This document shows, one piece after another, positions 1 to 13,500 of a stretch of DNA of 64,000 bases (the first letter of the stretch is position 1; each line of letters begins with the position of its first letter). The stretch is from Chiridota heheva (Eukaryota > Echinodermata > Holothuroidea > Apodida > Chiridotidae), in contig JAIGNY010001609.1 in assembly GCA_020152595.1 (NCBI GenBank), positions 62,001 through 126,000 of the forward strand, written 5' to 3'. The notes beneath the pieces are model-generated. The model searched no databases. It was given only the letters and a program-made list of their open reading frames with translations, and was not told the origin of the DNA. The position numbers were made by a program, and so were the translations under genes.

Positions 1-72
1 TCCTTGAGCAAGACACTTTATTTGCTCCAGTACACTCAGCTATAAAATGAGTATCAGCATTGCTGGGGAGCA
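1..72 (-). repeat. SINE-like interspersed repeat fragment
   Basis: Read on the minus strand, this piece resembles part of 7090-7320: both carry a GCTGAGTG block followed by CTTGCTCAAGGA. It is a truncated copy in the opposite orientation. The family assignment is by mutual similarity within this window only. Confidence 0.5.
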
Positions 73-118
73 TTAAGAATGTTTATCCCTTGGGCCCCTC
101 CAACTCGATACCCTCAAA

Positions 119-863
119 ATCAGGGGTAATCCACACCTTCTAACCCGAGAGCCTCTTTACAGCTCAATTGCTAGCAATCAGCTATTGTTATACCATACAC
201 AACACAGGAGTAATCCACACCTTCTAACCTGAGAGCCTCTTTACAGCTCAATTGCTAGCAATCAGCTATTGTTATACCACAAGCAACACAGGGTTAATCC
301 ACACCTTCTAAACCGAGAGCCTTTTTACAGCTCAAATGCTAGCAATCAGTTATTGTTATACCAAACACAACACAGGGGTAATCCACACCTTCTAACACGA
401 GAGCCTCTTTACAGCGCAATTGCTAGCAATCAGCTATTGTTATACCATACACAACACAGGGGTAATCTATACCTTTTAACCCAAGAGCCTCTTTACAGCT
501 CACTTGCTAGCAATCAGCTATTGTTACACCATACACAACACAGGGGTAATCCACACCTTTTAATCTGAGAGCCTCTTTACAGCTCAATCGCTAGCAATCA
601 GCTAGTGTTGTACCATACACAACACAGGGGTAATCAACACCTTCTAACCTAAGAGCCTCTTTACAGCTCAATTGCTAGCAATCAGCTATTGTTATACCAT
701 ACACTACACAGGGGTAATCCACACCTTCTAAGCCAAGAGCCTCTTTACAACACAATTGCTAGCAATCAGCTATTGTTACACCATACACAACACAGGGGTA
801 ATCCACACCTTTCAACCTGATAGCCTCTTCATGATTCACTTGCTAGCAACCAGCTACTGAACA
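119..863. repeat. 84-bp minisatellite, about 9 copies
   Basis: The phrase CAGGGGTAATCCACACCTTC recurs every 84 bases (121, 205, 289, 373 and so on). Each unit contains the perfect 12-base palindrome ATTGCTAGCAAT. Because 84 is a multiple of three, a 99-codon frame stays open across several units, but the frame only mirrors the repeat and I do not call a gene. Confidence 0.9.
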
Positions 864-1508
864 CAATAAGTCATTCATCTGGGGCTAAAACCACATGCCT
901 GCTTTGCAGTGAATTGGAACAGATTAGTCCTTGGCTGACCCTAAAAGTAATTTATGCATTACATGCATGGAGAAATTTGTGCAATGCCCATGAATGATGG
1001 ATGGATCATTCCTCCTAAAGAGGGTTATTTCATCATGAGTAAACTTAGGATGGACTGGCATCCCATTTAGTCATGTGCTCTCATCTGCTAACGCAATGGA
1101 AACCGGGAATAGGCATCAGCCCTATAGACCTAATGGGTTGGATGGATTTAACTTTAACTTTCTTTTGGTAGTAGGTGATATAAAGTAAATGAATGGAAAC
1201 AATCACTTTTTATTTCCAGGGATACAATTTTATTCATTGTAACACCATGTGACTACTAAATTTTTGTTCTTTACCAATTTAGACAAATGTAACGTATGCA
1301 CAAATATACACCAGCACAAACTATCACCACCAATTATGCTATTAAACAATGCAATTAAAAGAATGTTCTATCAATAAAATGAATCAATGATTTACACATG
1401 TATAAAGGAATTGCAATCTGAGTGATAAATGCCAGATGTTCCCTTTTCCTGGCACTTTATGCTAAGTCTCAAATAAAACAATGAAATATAAGAGTATGAT
1501 TAACTTAC
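864..1508. other. Intronic sequence, no gene seen
   Basis: This lies between the 84-bp array and DDX1 exon 16. A short interspersed-repeat fragment with the words GGACTGGCATCCC and AAACCGGGAATAGGC lies at about 1050-1140. I see no further DDX1 exon, so the next one must be beyond the left edge. Confidence 0.5.
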
Positions 1509-1560
1509 TGTGGATTGGGTCTTTCACATGAACTTTGAATTTCTTTATTTGGTTTAAAGT
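1509..1560 (-). CDS. DDX1: DDX1 exon 16
   Basis: This 52-nt exon reads [17 protein letters not shown] and follows motif Ia. The acceptor is CTGCAG and the donor GTAAGT. It starts in phase 0 and leaves one base for the next exon, which is outside the window. Confidence 0.85.
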
Positions 1561-4500
1561 CTGCAGGAGAAATTTTAGAAAAATATATATTGAAAGGTCA
1601 ATACTGGTCCAAAGAAAGTTATTAATAAATTAATAATAGAAAATAATTGATTGAATTGTAAAAAAGTAATGCAAATAATTTTTATGATTTGATCATACTT
1701 TTAAAACTTTTAATAAATTTTACAAGACACCTCTAAAGCACTGAAAAACCGATCGATCTTGCGGGAATGTTCATAGGTCAAAGGTGTTATACAAAAAAAA
1801 ACCAAAGAAGAAACAAAGGTTTCCTAAAGCAAACCTAAACCTTTTTTCAGTAATAACGATCATTGGTGAAGAATTGCTTTTAGACGTTTCTTTGGACCAG
1901 GGCCGTAATTCGTGAGGGGACATGTCCCCCTCCCCACACTTTTCAGCAAAATGTTAAAACTTCAGTACATTTTGAGGAAAATTTGCCTCTTGCCACTGCC
2001 CCCTCCTACCAACACACACACATATTTTGGATAAAAGGCCATTCTCCCCCACCAACACACATATTTTGGATAAAAGGCCCTTCCCCCTACTTTGCAAATA
2101 AGAATTACGGCCCTGCTTTGGACATAATGTGTTAACCACAAACAAAAATTAGAACTGTTAGAAGGACAGCATGTTCGTCTAGTCAAAGCTTGCATAAAAA
2201 TTGGTATTTTCCAACCATCACTACCAGTTTGTCAGGCTATTAATTGACATTGGACCTATATGGTTTTAACATTCATCTTACTTCAGCATAGGGTCTAAAC
2301 TTGATTCAAGTCATATGGGTTTTGGGCCTCAAGAATTATATACAATTCACTTTTCCAGTTGAAAATATTAATGCTAACAATCTAAAAGGAATAAAAAAAA
2401 GATATTTTAATACCTGCTCTGCTAATTCTCTTGAGGGCTGTGAAGAGTGAAAAAAGAAATTCTTAATCAATTAGAACTTAAAATAGAATAAACGATGATA
2501 ATAATCATCTTTTGTAGAGAATGTCACTATCAGGAAAATGTTCTTCTCAAAAAATCTTTTACCTCTACTTTGATGGAAAGATGGTGGTAACCAGAACTCA
2601 ATTTTTGTTTTTTTTTTTGTTTGCCCATCTGGCATATTATTTTTTACATCTGCTGGACTACATCAAATTATAGTTGCCCAGAAATTCTGCAGAGACAATC
2701 TAAACCATAACCCTGTAAAAAACATTTCTCACTTACCCAGGTGGTGGCGAGCTACATCAAACCTGGCCACCCAAAAAATTCCAAAATTGATTTGCTAAAA
2801 TGATTTGATAAGAAAGCTGTAACACAAAATACATTTGAAAAATGACCAGTCAAACAGCAAAACATATTGCACACCCTCCAGTTACTTATTGTTACTTCAG
2901 TACATGTCTAGATGGAACTTTCAGTTGCCCAGTAGCCATCCTTTTCATGGGAGTTGACTGCCCGCTCAAATTTTTGATTGTCCTGGGTGCCCAGGGGGAT
3001 GATTTGTCAAGCCCTGGTGGTCACCCATCATGAAGTTATTCATTTGTATTAAAACAACATTTCAAATATATAAAAAATCAAGGTTTTGGAGGTCAATGGG
3101 TCATAAGTCACTACAGCAATATTAATATTCGATGTCCTATGCAAAAATGTACATATCTTTTGACTCATCTTAATATACAATCATTTGCATAATCTTACCT
3201 CTATGATGATTGCCATTGGTGCATTTGACGCCATGCGTTCAGGCGCTATTGTCTGTCCCCCTAAACATGGACGGAACAAAAATATTCCTGTAAAATTCCT
3301 GCTGAGAACATAAGGGCATATACCATTGGCTCAATATGTTACTTAAGTTCACCATGTTGATTAAAGGTTGTATGCAGTGGTTGGGAGTTGTGACACAAGT
3401 TTTCTCCAATGTACAGCATTCGCGTTAACAACAAATTTGTCCAAATATTAAGTTCCGGCTGAAATTTCTTACAACACATAATGTACTTGCGTTGTAAAAT
3501 TTAGATAGAACGTCAAATTTTACGCCAGTTTTTATTCACCTAAATAAAAATCATGAAAATCCTACCTCTCTGAAGCAATTGAAAGTCTTATTTCACACAA
3601 AAATGATTTTGAATTACTCAGAAATAAAAGAAAATGACACGACTACGCAACTAACGGCCGAATGATTACACATGTCCGTACAAGTACTGTACATAAACAC
3701 ATATAGGTATATATAGTCAGTATATACATGAACACTGTACGTGAAATTTTTGATGTTGTTTTGAATGCAGGCTGTCAATTGTCGATATCATTAGCAAGGA
3801 TTCTATTTTCCTCCTGTATTTTGCTGTATGTGTAAAAGCAAGCCTGGAGCGTGGCAAATGTTGCAAGCTTCGCTAAAGCACAGTGGCCTGTACATCAAGC
3901 AGTGCGCTGTACATACGAAGGCAAATTTACAAAATATGCAGAAAATCAAGGGCTTGTCATAACCAAATACGGCAGAGAAAAAAATTCTAACGCAACCTCT
4001 GCTAATGTATATTTGTGCATATTGCTAGATTGGATTCAGACTCCACACAAACCAGGTGTGTGTGTTATGTAAAACAATTTGACACTAATCCTAGGAGCTG
4101 GGCTCAAATCTTTTCATTGGGACTTATTTTCTCTTCTTTACATAAATAAATATGAATATCATTTTTGTTATAAACCTGCTTATTTTTCCCATCCCATAAA
4201 ATCTTCACAAAGCTGCTAATCAATGTTAGTAGAACAGCTAAGGCATCCCAAAAATGGTGAATGATGAAGACGTATCAGAAATTCCGGGCTACATAAAGTA
4301 ATCCGAATATTAAAGAATATATATATTTTATGTGGTACAGAACAATTAACTTGACTATCAAAATACAAAACTTTTCAGATGTTTCTGTCAGGTCCAATAA
4401 GAATAACTGTCACCACATATAAAATGTAATCAAATTACTGTTTTGATGAAATAAGCCCCAAGCTAATTTTAGCTTAAACCATAGAAAGTTGTAAAAGGTC

Positions 4501-7500
4501 AACAATACGCTACACTGTTCTCTGTTTTATTATCTTTTAAGCGTGAATAAAATTCTGAGCACAATTATTCAAATTTTGAAAATTTCATAACATAATTTTT
4601 TTAAGTGCAGCGGATCAAAGTTGCCAAAAATTTTTCAGCCATCCAAAGTTTGTGATGTCTGAATGAGAAGACAACTGGAAATCTATTTTCTTTTTATATT
4701 GCTGGTTACAAAGCAGGGAACTTACCGATGATGGGCGATACTGATACACATTCTTTAGGGGCCTCACTTAATGCAATGTACCCTCCCTGAAACAAAGGCA
4801 GATAATACAAGTACATATTTATGGTTTTCATCTGTGGTTATCTCAATATTTGATAATAGTGCCGTCTCTCTCTCTCCCCCCACTTTCTCTCAATGTAAAG
4901 CTTCAGACACTGAGGTTAAGAAAAAAAAACATTCATGAAGATCATCGCTTAAAATCCACATGACGAAATACAAATACCTCTCTATAGGGAATTGGTCAAA
5001 ATTGCCTGAAGCATCCAGACTGCTAATTTCATGCTACATCGCACAAGCCACCAGCTTGCCACAACGGTACGCAACCCAATCCCCTGCTCATCATTCTCAC
5101 TCACATTAATGTTGACCACATGTGCACATTATGACAACTGTTTACATGCAATGCACGGTACAATAATAATTGGATAGCCCAAAGGTGCCTTCCACAGTGC
5201 TCTGCGTAGAGGCTGCTTGTTATGAGTGTAAACAAGCACGGGATACTTGGGATATCATTATACCAAACTTTTTATATGCAAAGTCCTGTGTCAGTTACGG
5301 AAAGCTGTATAGAGAAACCTTTCAGCATGCAGTCGCATAGCAACCAATCCTAACAGCAGTTCATTTCATATTTCTGCAAGGAATATTTCTCACGTCAACA
5401 GCAGCTTTGAAAAGAGACTTGAGGTCATTTGGAGCGTATTTGTTACTCTTCTTTCATTATTGTGTTCTTTTTTTTCATTAGACAGTAGCTGTCATACAAA
5501 TAAATATATGCTACAATCATACTGTATACATAGGTAATAGTGCATATAATTTTGTAGTTCTTGAAACTTTTAATTTTTTTCACCCGAGCAGAATTAACTT
5601 GGAATACTTAATTTGGTACTTATGTCATCAAAGTACCAAATGATGTACATTCTTTCAGTTGTTAAAGAAGATAAAATCTGACATAATCTTTAGTTTATAT
5701 GGTAGACATATAAATAACAAATTTTTTGACCAAGTCTCATACTATTGCTTAGTATTTTTTTATTATTTATCTCAAGTTTTCAAGCTTATAAAAAATTGTT
5801 TTCTTTTTGTAACCGTCAAGTACATTTTTGTGTACACATAAAATTATAAAAACATGCTGTTAAAACTTTGTGTCACATCATTTTGCAATGAAAACTTTTC
5901 ATCAAATTTAATAAAGAAATACATTATAATCCTCATGTCCTTGTTCGGGAAATTATGTCATCATTTACAAGATTTCGATACAGAATTAAACAAAATGGCA
6001 GCCTCCATGTGTCGACTTAAAAAATGAATAACTTGAGATAGGAATAAGATTTTGACTTGCTGATTTTGGTAGTTGGTCTAGATTTTCATCCTCTATAATA
6101 TGAAATAATGATTATATCAGACTTTAGGTCCCTTTTAACAATGCAGTGGAAATAAATAAAAACTCTAAATATATATGCAGACATCTCACCTTGTCTATTT
6201 CATTTCAGTTTTTTTAGAGATCTTTAACAGAATGTACATTTTCACTTAAGAAACACACAAAATTAAAACCCTTTGGAATATAATCAAATTCTTTAATCAT
6301 TTTCATTTTTATATGATCAATTTGCACTTTAAGATTACAAAGTGATACTGAAAATGAGGAAGCATAAAAATGACCAGCCAAAGCGCTGCAAATCACACAG
6401 TTTTGATTTCCTTTTTCTCATTTATTGTTTCATATTTGTTAATTTCTAAAATAAAAATTACTTTTTTAAAGGGAGCTAAAAGGCTATGAAAAACTTTCAA
6501 TTCATCTTCTTTGTAGCACTCATATTTAGAAGTAAACTATTAAACATTAAATATTACCTCTGGAGGGTGCTTAAACTTGAAGGCACCAAAGTTGAATTTC
6601 ATCTCTGCATTCTGTAAAAAAATCAACAACAAAATGTTTCTTAATGTAAAATCTGAATCTCACAGCATTAAAATAAAGTTATTTTCGTTGAACACCAAAT
6701 TTCATCTTTATAATTCTTTCAGAAACTTGATTAACTTAAGATTCATGTCCTTTCTTATGCTAAAAAAAAATATATGCATGAAAGTTCCCAAAAATGTATT
6801 CTCTGACAAGGTCTCTACAACTTCTACAGATATTAAAAGCTTCTTGATGATACTTCTTAGCATTTCCAAGTTATGACCCGAAAAAATGACACCAATGCCC
6901 ATGTTGATGCCAAGGTGAGTAGAAATGCTCTCCTATTCTTTATATATTCAAGCTTTTAAAGTGCAAAACCAACTACTACCACTGTTTAAAGCATAAATGA
7001 AAGATTTTCATCTAAGAAATGTTTCTCAAGATGGTTCCAGATTAAAACAAAACAAGACACATTTCGTCAAGGCTTAATCCAATCGTGGGCTTATAGAGTT
7101 GGTGCTTATACCATGGTGCTAAATGGATAAGAGTACTTAACTCCCCTGGATGGGACACCAGGCCATTGCAGGTTAACTCCCCAGCTGAAACTGGTACTCA
7201 TTTCACAGCTGAGTGAAATGGAGAAGTGGAATATCTTGCTCAAGGACACAGCAAAGTGCTCTGACTGAGATTCGATCCCAGGACCTTTTCAGTACGAGAC
7301 CGACGGCCTAAGCAATGAACTACTGCTTTTGTCAAGCACTGATTGTTTTTCTTGACAGATGATGGGAAAATTTATACACCATTTGTTGACGAAGTAGGAG
7401 GACATACTCAATAGCCTTCTGACAAGTCGTTATAGAGACAATATGGTTCACACTCACCTTAAGTACAACTGCAGCAAAGAAAGGCTCCTTGGTCCAGAGA

Positions 7501-10500
7501 TGACCTGGAATGGAGTATGCTTGTCCTAGGTCAATACCTGCCAAAATAAAAAAATAAAAAAATGGAGAAAACAGTACAACAATTGCTCAAACCAAGTGAA
7601 TTATACCTCTATCCTTCAGTATCAGTATCCATCTTAATTTAGGACAGAAATTTAAGGCAATTTAAAGCAAGATTTTTAGCGGTTTTATCTGTAATTCATC
7701 GAAACTTTTGATTACCGGTAAATTAAGCAGGCTCTCTGTAGAAAAGTGAAGACATACTTTTCATATTTATGGGAAATCTAAAAAGACAGAAGTTTCCTTT
7801 TTAATACATACATGTGTCATTATAAATTAATCAAGTATCCATTCAAATTGATGATTGATTTGAACATTCATATGAAAAGCAGTAACTACCATCGCGTACA
7901 AAAAAGGAGAATCCGAATATTCTAGAGAATCCAGAATAATATGTCCTAATATTTGAAGAGTCAGGTACATGTAGCTCAGTTGGTAAAGCGCACGACTGAG
8001 ATGCTGGAGGTACCCGATTCAAGCCTCGGTCAGGTCTAACCAGTTTTTCCACAGCTATGCAGACAGATACGCCGATCATCAAAACGAAAGTACGTCGTTT
8101 GCAGCTCCTGCTCCTCATTTAGCTGTTAAGAGAAGTGGCAATGGTAGAATGGCTCTCGCCATCCTTCAGAGGGGACATTAAGCCGTCGGTTCTGATGGTA
8201 GGACAGTCACACCCAACCTGGTTCTCTGAACACTTCTCAAAAAGAGTAAGGTGAAAACCCGGTGTTTATCCACTTCCATCCCGGTTGCACAAGACTGGCA
8301 TCTGCTATGCGGGCTATAGCTTAGCGTCTATGCTCCGTATAGGAGTCTTGCCAAGTTCCCGTAAGGGAGGATCATGTACAAAACAAAACAAAAGTTTGGC
8401 CGAGCACTTCTTTGTTTATCCATAATTCAGAAAATAAAGATCGTTTTGACATAATTAAGTATTCATTAAAACATTCATATGAAAGGCATAAAATATCATC
8501 GCCTGCACGAAATGTGTGTCCAAATATTCTAGAGACTCCAGAATAATATGCCCTAATACTCTGGCCGAGCGCTTCTTTGTTTATCCATAATTCAGAAAAT
8601 AAAGATCGTTTTGACATAATTAAGTATCCATTAAAATTGATTATGATTGATTTGAACATTCATATGAAAGGCATTAAATTCCATCGCCAGCACAAAATGT
8701 GTATACAAATATTCTAGAGACTCCAGAATAATGTGCCCTAATACTCTGGCCGAGCACTTCTTTGGTTATCCATACTTCGGAAAATACAGATCGTTTGGAC
8801 CTAATTAAAGACCATGGTGTTCAGGACTTAAACCACTTTCAGGTGAATATAAAATCTCTACCAGTCCATATCTTTAAGAGGGACTCTTACCATTCTTCGA
8901 CCACTTGATCGTACCACCATCCAGATCCAGGTAACATCCGATAGTGTCACTCATTCCAAAAGACTGAAAGGAAATAATAAAGTTTGTCACATTCAAAAGA
9001 AAAATTATTCATTATACTGTATGTCTTAGAAATGCTTCTACTAAATGTGCACTACTGAACACATATACCTTTTGTGCAACTGCCTAATAAATAATAAAGC
9101 ACTTTTGGAAAACCTTTAATTAATTAATATTAATATACATTTGGTAGATTCCCCTAAAATACCTGGAAAGGTAGAATAGACCAATGACCTGAGACACCAA
9201 GCGGTGCTCCACTTTCAATGAAAACCAATAAAGCAACAATTAAAACAGTAAACCATGTAGCAAAAGCATGAACACAAGAAAACGTTCTGAAAGATCGATA
9301 ATTGTTCAGTAAACCTTGCAAACTTCCCAAATCTGGATTGGGGGAAATGATAATCCGAGGAAAATTTATGATTTCAGAGGGAAATCTATGATTTTAGAGG
9401 AAAATCTATGATTTCAGAGGGAAATCTATGATTTCAGAGGGAAATTTATGATTTCAGAGGAAAATCATAACATTTACATAATTCAGGAACTATTCAAAAC
9501 TTGTCAAAATGTCCTTTTTTGCTTACCACAAATTTTCGGAGCTCCTTGACTATCAAGCTCCTTGACTATCAAGCTCCTTGACTATCAAGCTCCTTGACTA
9601 TCAAGCTCCTTGACTATCAAGCTCCTTGACTATCAAGCTCCTTGACTATCAAGCTCCTTAACTATCAACCTCCTTGGCTATCAAGCTCCTTGGCTATCAA
9701 GCTCCTTGACTATCAAGCTCCTTGACTATCAAGCTCCTTAATTATCAAGCTCCTTGACTATCAAGCTCCTTGACTATCAAGCTCCTTGACCACAAGCTCC
9801 TTGACTATCAAGCTCCTTGACTATCAAGTTCCTTGACTATCAAGCTCCTTGACTATCAAGCTCCTTGAATATCAAGCTCTTTGACTAACAAGCTCCTTGA
9901 CAATCAATTACCCTGATCATTCTCTTGTCAGGGCTTTTCTACCACAAGTCTTAGAAGCTTCACAAACAGCAGAGTTATGTTTGTGGGAAGAACTACAAGA
10001 TTTTGTGAACATGGTCTAAGTCTGTGTGAGAAATAAGCACATATGTATGACCACAATGCTGAAATTACTAGATTAAACAGGTAACATTACCCGACCCCCA
10101 ATTTTACGGTATGGTAGTGGCAAAATAGCTCAACACTGAGTCAACAGTCATGCCTGTAAAAAACAGGGTAGAGCCAGACACTTGAATGGGATAGAATGGG
10201 GAGCTATAGGCTCATGAGGGGGAGGGGGCATTTCATACTTAATGTGGTAGGGGTGTGCAGCCTATCAACTGAAAATCATACCTACAGTACGACAAATTTT
10301 TGGCATTTGCAGTATGAAAACTGTCAATTTTGATACCTGCAGTATGCATGGGTATTCAAGATAAATATTGTAAAAATGGACCAGCAGTAAAACAACATTT
10401 TTTGGGACCTGCACTGCAAAAAAGATGCAAAACAGGCACCTGCTTGGGAAGCACATATTCCTCACATCTGGAAGTCCACCCTCCAATTTGTAATTAATAA

Positions 10501-13500
10501 CAATTATAACAGCTTCTATTTTGAAAATGGATCAAATATTATCAAAATGGACTGAATTAAGCATTCACATTACCATTTTACTCCTTTTTTTCAAGAATTT
10601 ATAAACTATGTACCACAATAGCAAACAAGAATTTTGTTAGCTATTCTGGTACAGAGTTTTTTTAAGTACCAAAAAAGGAGAATAATGGTAATTTTAAGGC
10701 TTTATTCCAGTCCACTTTGACAATGGAAATCCATTTTGAAAATAGAAGCTCTTTTATGCTTTAATTGTAATTGTAATTGACAATTTCTGGGCAGCTGTAA
10801 TTGTAATTGACAATTTGTGGGCAGCTATAATTGTAATTGAACATTTCTGGGCAGCTGTACTTGTATTCGAACTAAAATATTGATGTAAATAAAATATTTG
10901 CAGGCAATTACAAGTTAATCAATACAATTCTTCTATATTTTTGAACTCTATTAGTTATAAGACTCCTTGAAATCAGTCATTAAATACTGTTTCTTGTTAA
11001 TGAAAACTCCCTTAAATACAGTGGGTATTGCTCAACTTCATGTGGAAAAAAAAGTGCCTTTGTTTTTTATTACTGCATCAATTCTGATAAAGGAGCTAGC
11101 TTTTAATTGCACAGAGAGCTTTCAAATCTATGTTCAGTTCTATATATAGGGCTGAGGAGCCTTCTATTCAAGTTTCATTGAAACAAATTAGCAATTAATT
11201 TTTTATGCTTTCTTTTTCTGCCAGTCTGAAAAGAGACATTTGTAGGAGAATTAATTTTTCTTAGACATGCTGGAAATATTGCTGAAATCAGATGATGCAT
11301 TGCAGCTTGATAAGGTAGTTGTTCAATGTCCACGATTTTAACATGGTAGGTGTCTGCATTTGAAACTGCAAGATACAGCATATCATATTTGATTACATTT
11401 AGTAAGTGTTGGAAAGGTTACTTTTGCTCCTCATTACCAAATGGTGGCCTATTGATCTAATGAGTAAGACTTTTATCAATTTTGTGTATGCTTCACAATT
11501 CCTGTTGAAAAAGAAAAAAAGACTTAAGAAGATGCAGATTAAATGAATATAACTGGAAAAGTTCATATCAGTTTATTTAATGCATACATGCAACACTAGA
11601 AAATTATTCAATAACTGGTGCTTGAAGTTTGCTTAATATTGTAAAGTTGCTGAACAGAGTAAAAAAATAATGTATCAGACAAGAATTGGAGATAATGACA
11701 ATACTCTTAACAATGTTACAGGTATATGAGAATTTATCTTCCTGAAAATGTCAAATGTCATTTAAAATCTTCACATCAAAGGACTTTCCTACTTAAAGCA
11801 ATGGGCTTACATGTTTTAGATACTAATACTTACATGAAAGTTATAAAAGTCCCAAAAGTAAGTTTGATGTTTTTTTTAGTTTCCACCATTTGAATAAAGT
11901 TTTGATAAAATGAACACTATTTTGCTTTTCTTTTTCTTGTGTCTATTCAATTAATGTATATGAGCTTTGTTTCCCAGATTATAATAAAAGAACAAAATAG
12001 AATAAATCATCCTCAAATTTCTCCCATGAAACTTTCTGTCTGTCTTTAGGTACTCAAGTTGTTTTTAACAGAACATAAGGAGTGTGCAAAGGTAGCCTTT
12101 TAACTGCATGCATGACAAACATACATGTATATGTTTACACTTCTATATCATTAGAAATGCAGAACAATTATGCATGCATGATCATGAGATATGCTCCATT
12201 CATTGGAAATGATCAATCCTAAACTGTCCAAGCCTTACCCATCATTTAAAAGGTCATACAAAAAAAAAAATAAGCTCTGTAATTGTAATTGTAATTAAAA
12301 ATTAATTGTAATTGTAATTAGAAATTTCTGGGCAGTTGTAATTGTAATTAAAAATTTCCAGAAAGCTGTAATTGTAATTGTAATTGATTTTTGTAATTGC
12401 CCTCCCCCTCCCCTTCCCCCGCCAAGAGGCACAGACGCTTCAACTCTTTAGAGTTTATTTCTTATGGTTGAGTTAAGAGAGAAATGTCACAAGTTCAACA
12501 CACAAGGTTGTCAGGTCACCTACAGTGTAGACATGTATTTTCTCACATATTTTCTCATGGGACCAACTGTAATACATGTACATTATCTTGGCAACATATT
12601 TTGAAGGAACCCTTTTTTATTTCATATTTGAAAGACTGGTACCATGAATATGACATAACACACTTGCAAAAATCCTATAAAAATAAAGTAGATTTCATAT
12701 ATCACTTTAAAATTCAATTTTCAGTTCTTAAAAAAAATTACTTTTCAGTTGTGCAAACTGAAGTATTTTCTCACAAATTTTCTCATGGTACCAACCATAA
12801 AAAATTGTCCAGTACATTGGCAACATTTTTGACACAAACCTTTCTCACTTTATATCTGAAAGACTGCTACAATAATTATGACATCACAAAGCGATGTACA
12901 ATATCATACAAAAATTAAAAAAGAGTAGATTTCATACCGCTTTAATATTTAATTTTCCATTTATATAAAAGATTATTTTTTAGGATTTAACTGTAAGATT
13001 TCAGGCTTTTTTGCAATCAACTTAAATTAAACCTCCCCATCGCACAACTCAATTTAAAGCTCCCCATCGCACAACTCAATTCAAACCTCCCCATCGCACA
13101 ACTCAATTTAAACCTCCCCATCGCACAACTCAATTTAAACCTCCCCATCGCACACCTCAATTTAAAGCTCCCCATCGCACAATTTAAATTAAACCTCCCC
13201 ATCGCACAACTCAATTTAAACCTCCCCATCGCACAACCCAATTTAAACCTCCCCATCGCACAACTCAATTTAGACCTCCCCATCGCGCAACTCAAATTAA
13301 ACCTCCCCATCCCACACCTCAATTTAAACCTCCCCATCGCACAACTCAATTTAAAGCTCCCCATCGCACAACTCAATTCAAACCTCCCCATCGCACAACT
13401 CAATTTAGACCTCCCCATCGCACAACTCAAATCAAACCTCCCCATCGCACACTTCAAATTAGACCTCCCCATCGCGCAACTCAAATTAAACCTCCCCATC

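Noticed and set aside
6577..6876. 99-codon frame on the plus strand
   Set aside because: It overlaps DDX1 exon 12 on the opposite strand and has the low-complexity composition of AT-rich intron.
7961..8035. tRNA gene (A and B boxes present)
   Set aside because: It continues into a SINE body with an A-rich tail, has no clean cloverleaf and recurs at 52091.
9538..9908. CRISPR-like array of short direct repeats
   Set aside because: The 16-bp units abut without unique spacers, and the window is eukaryotic.
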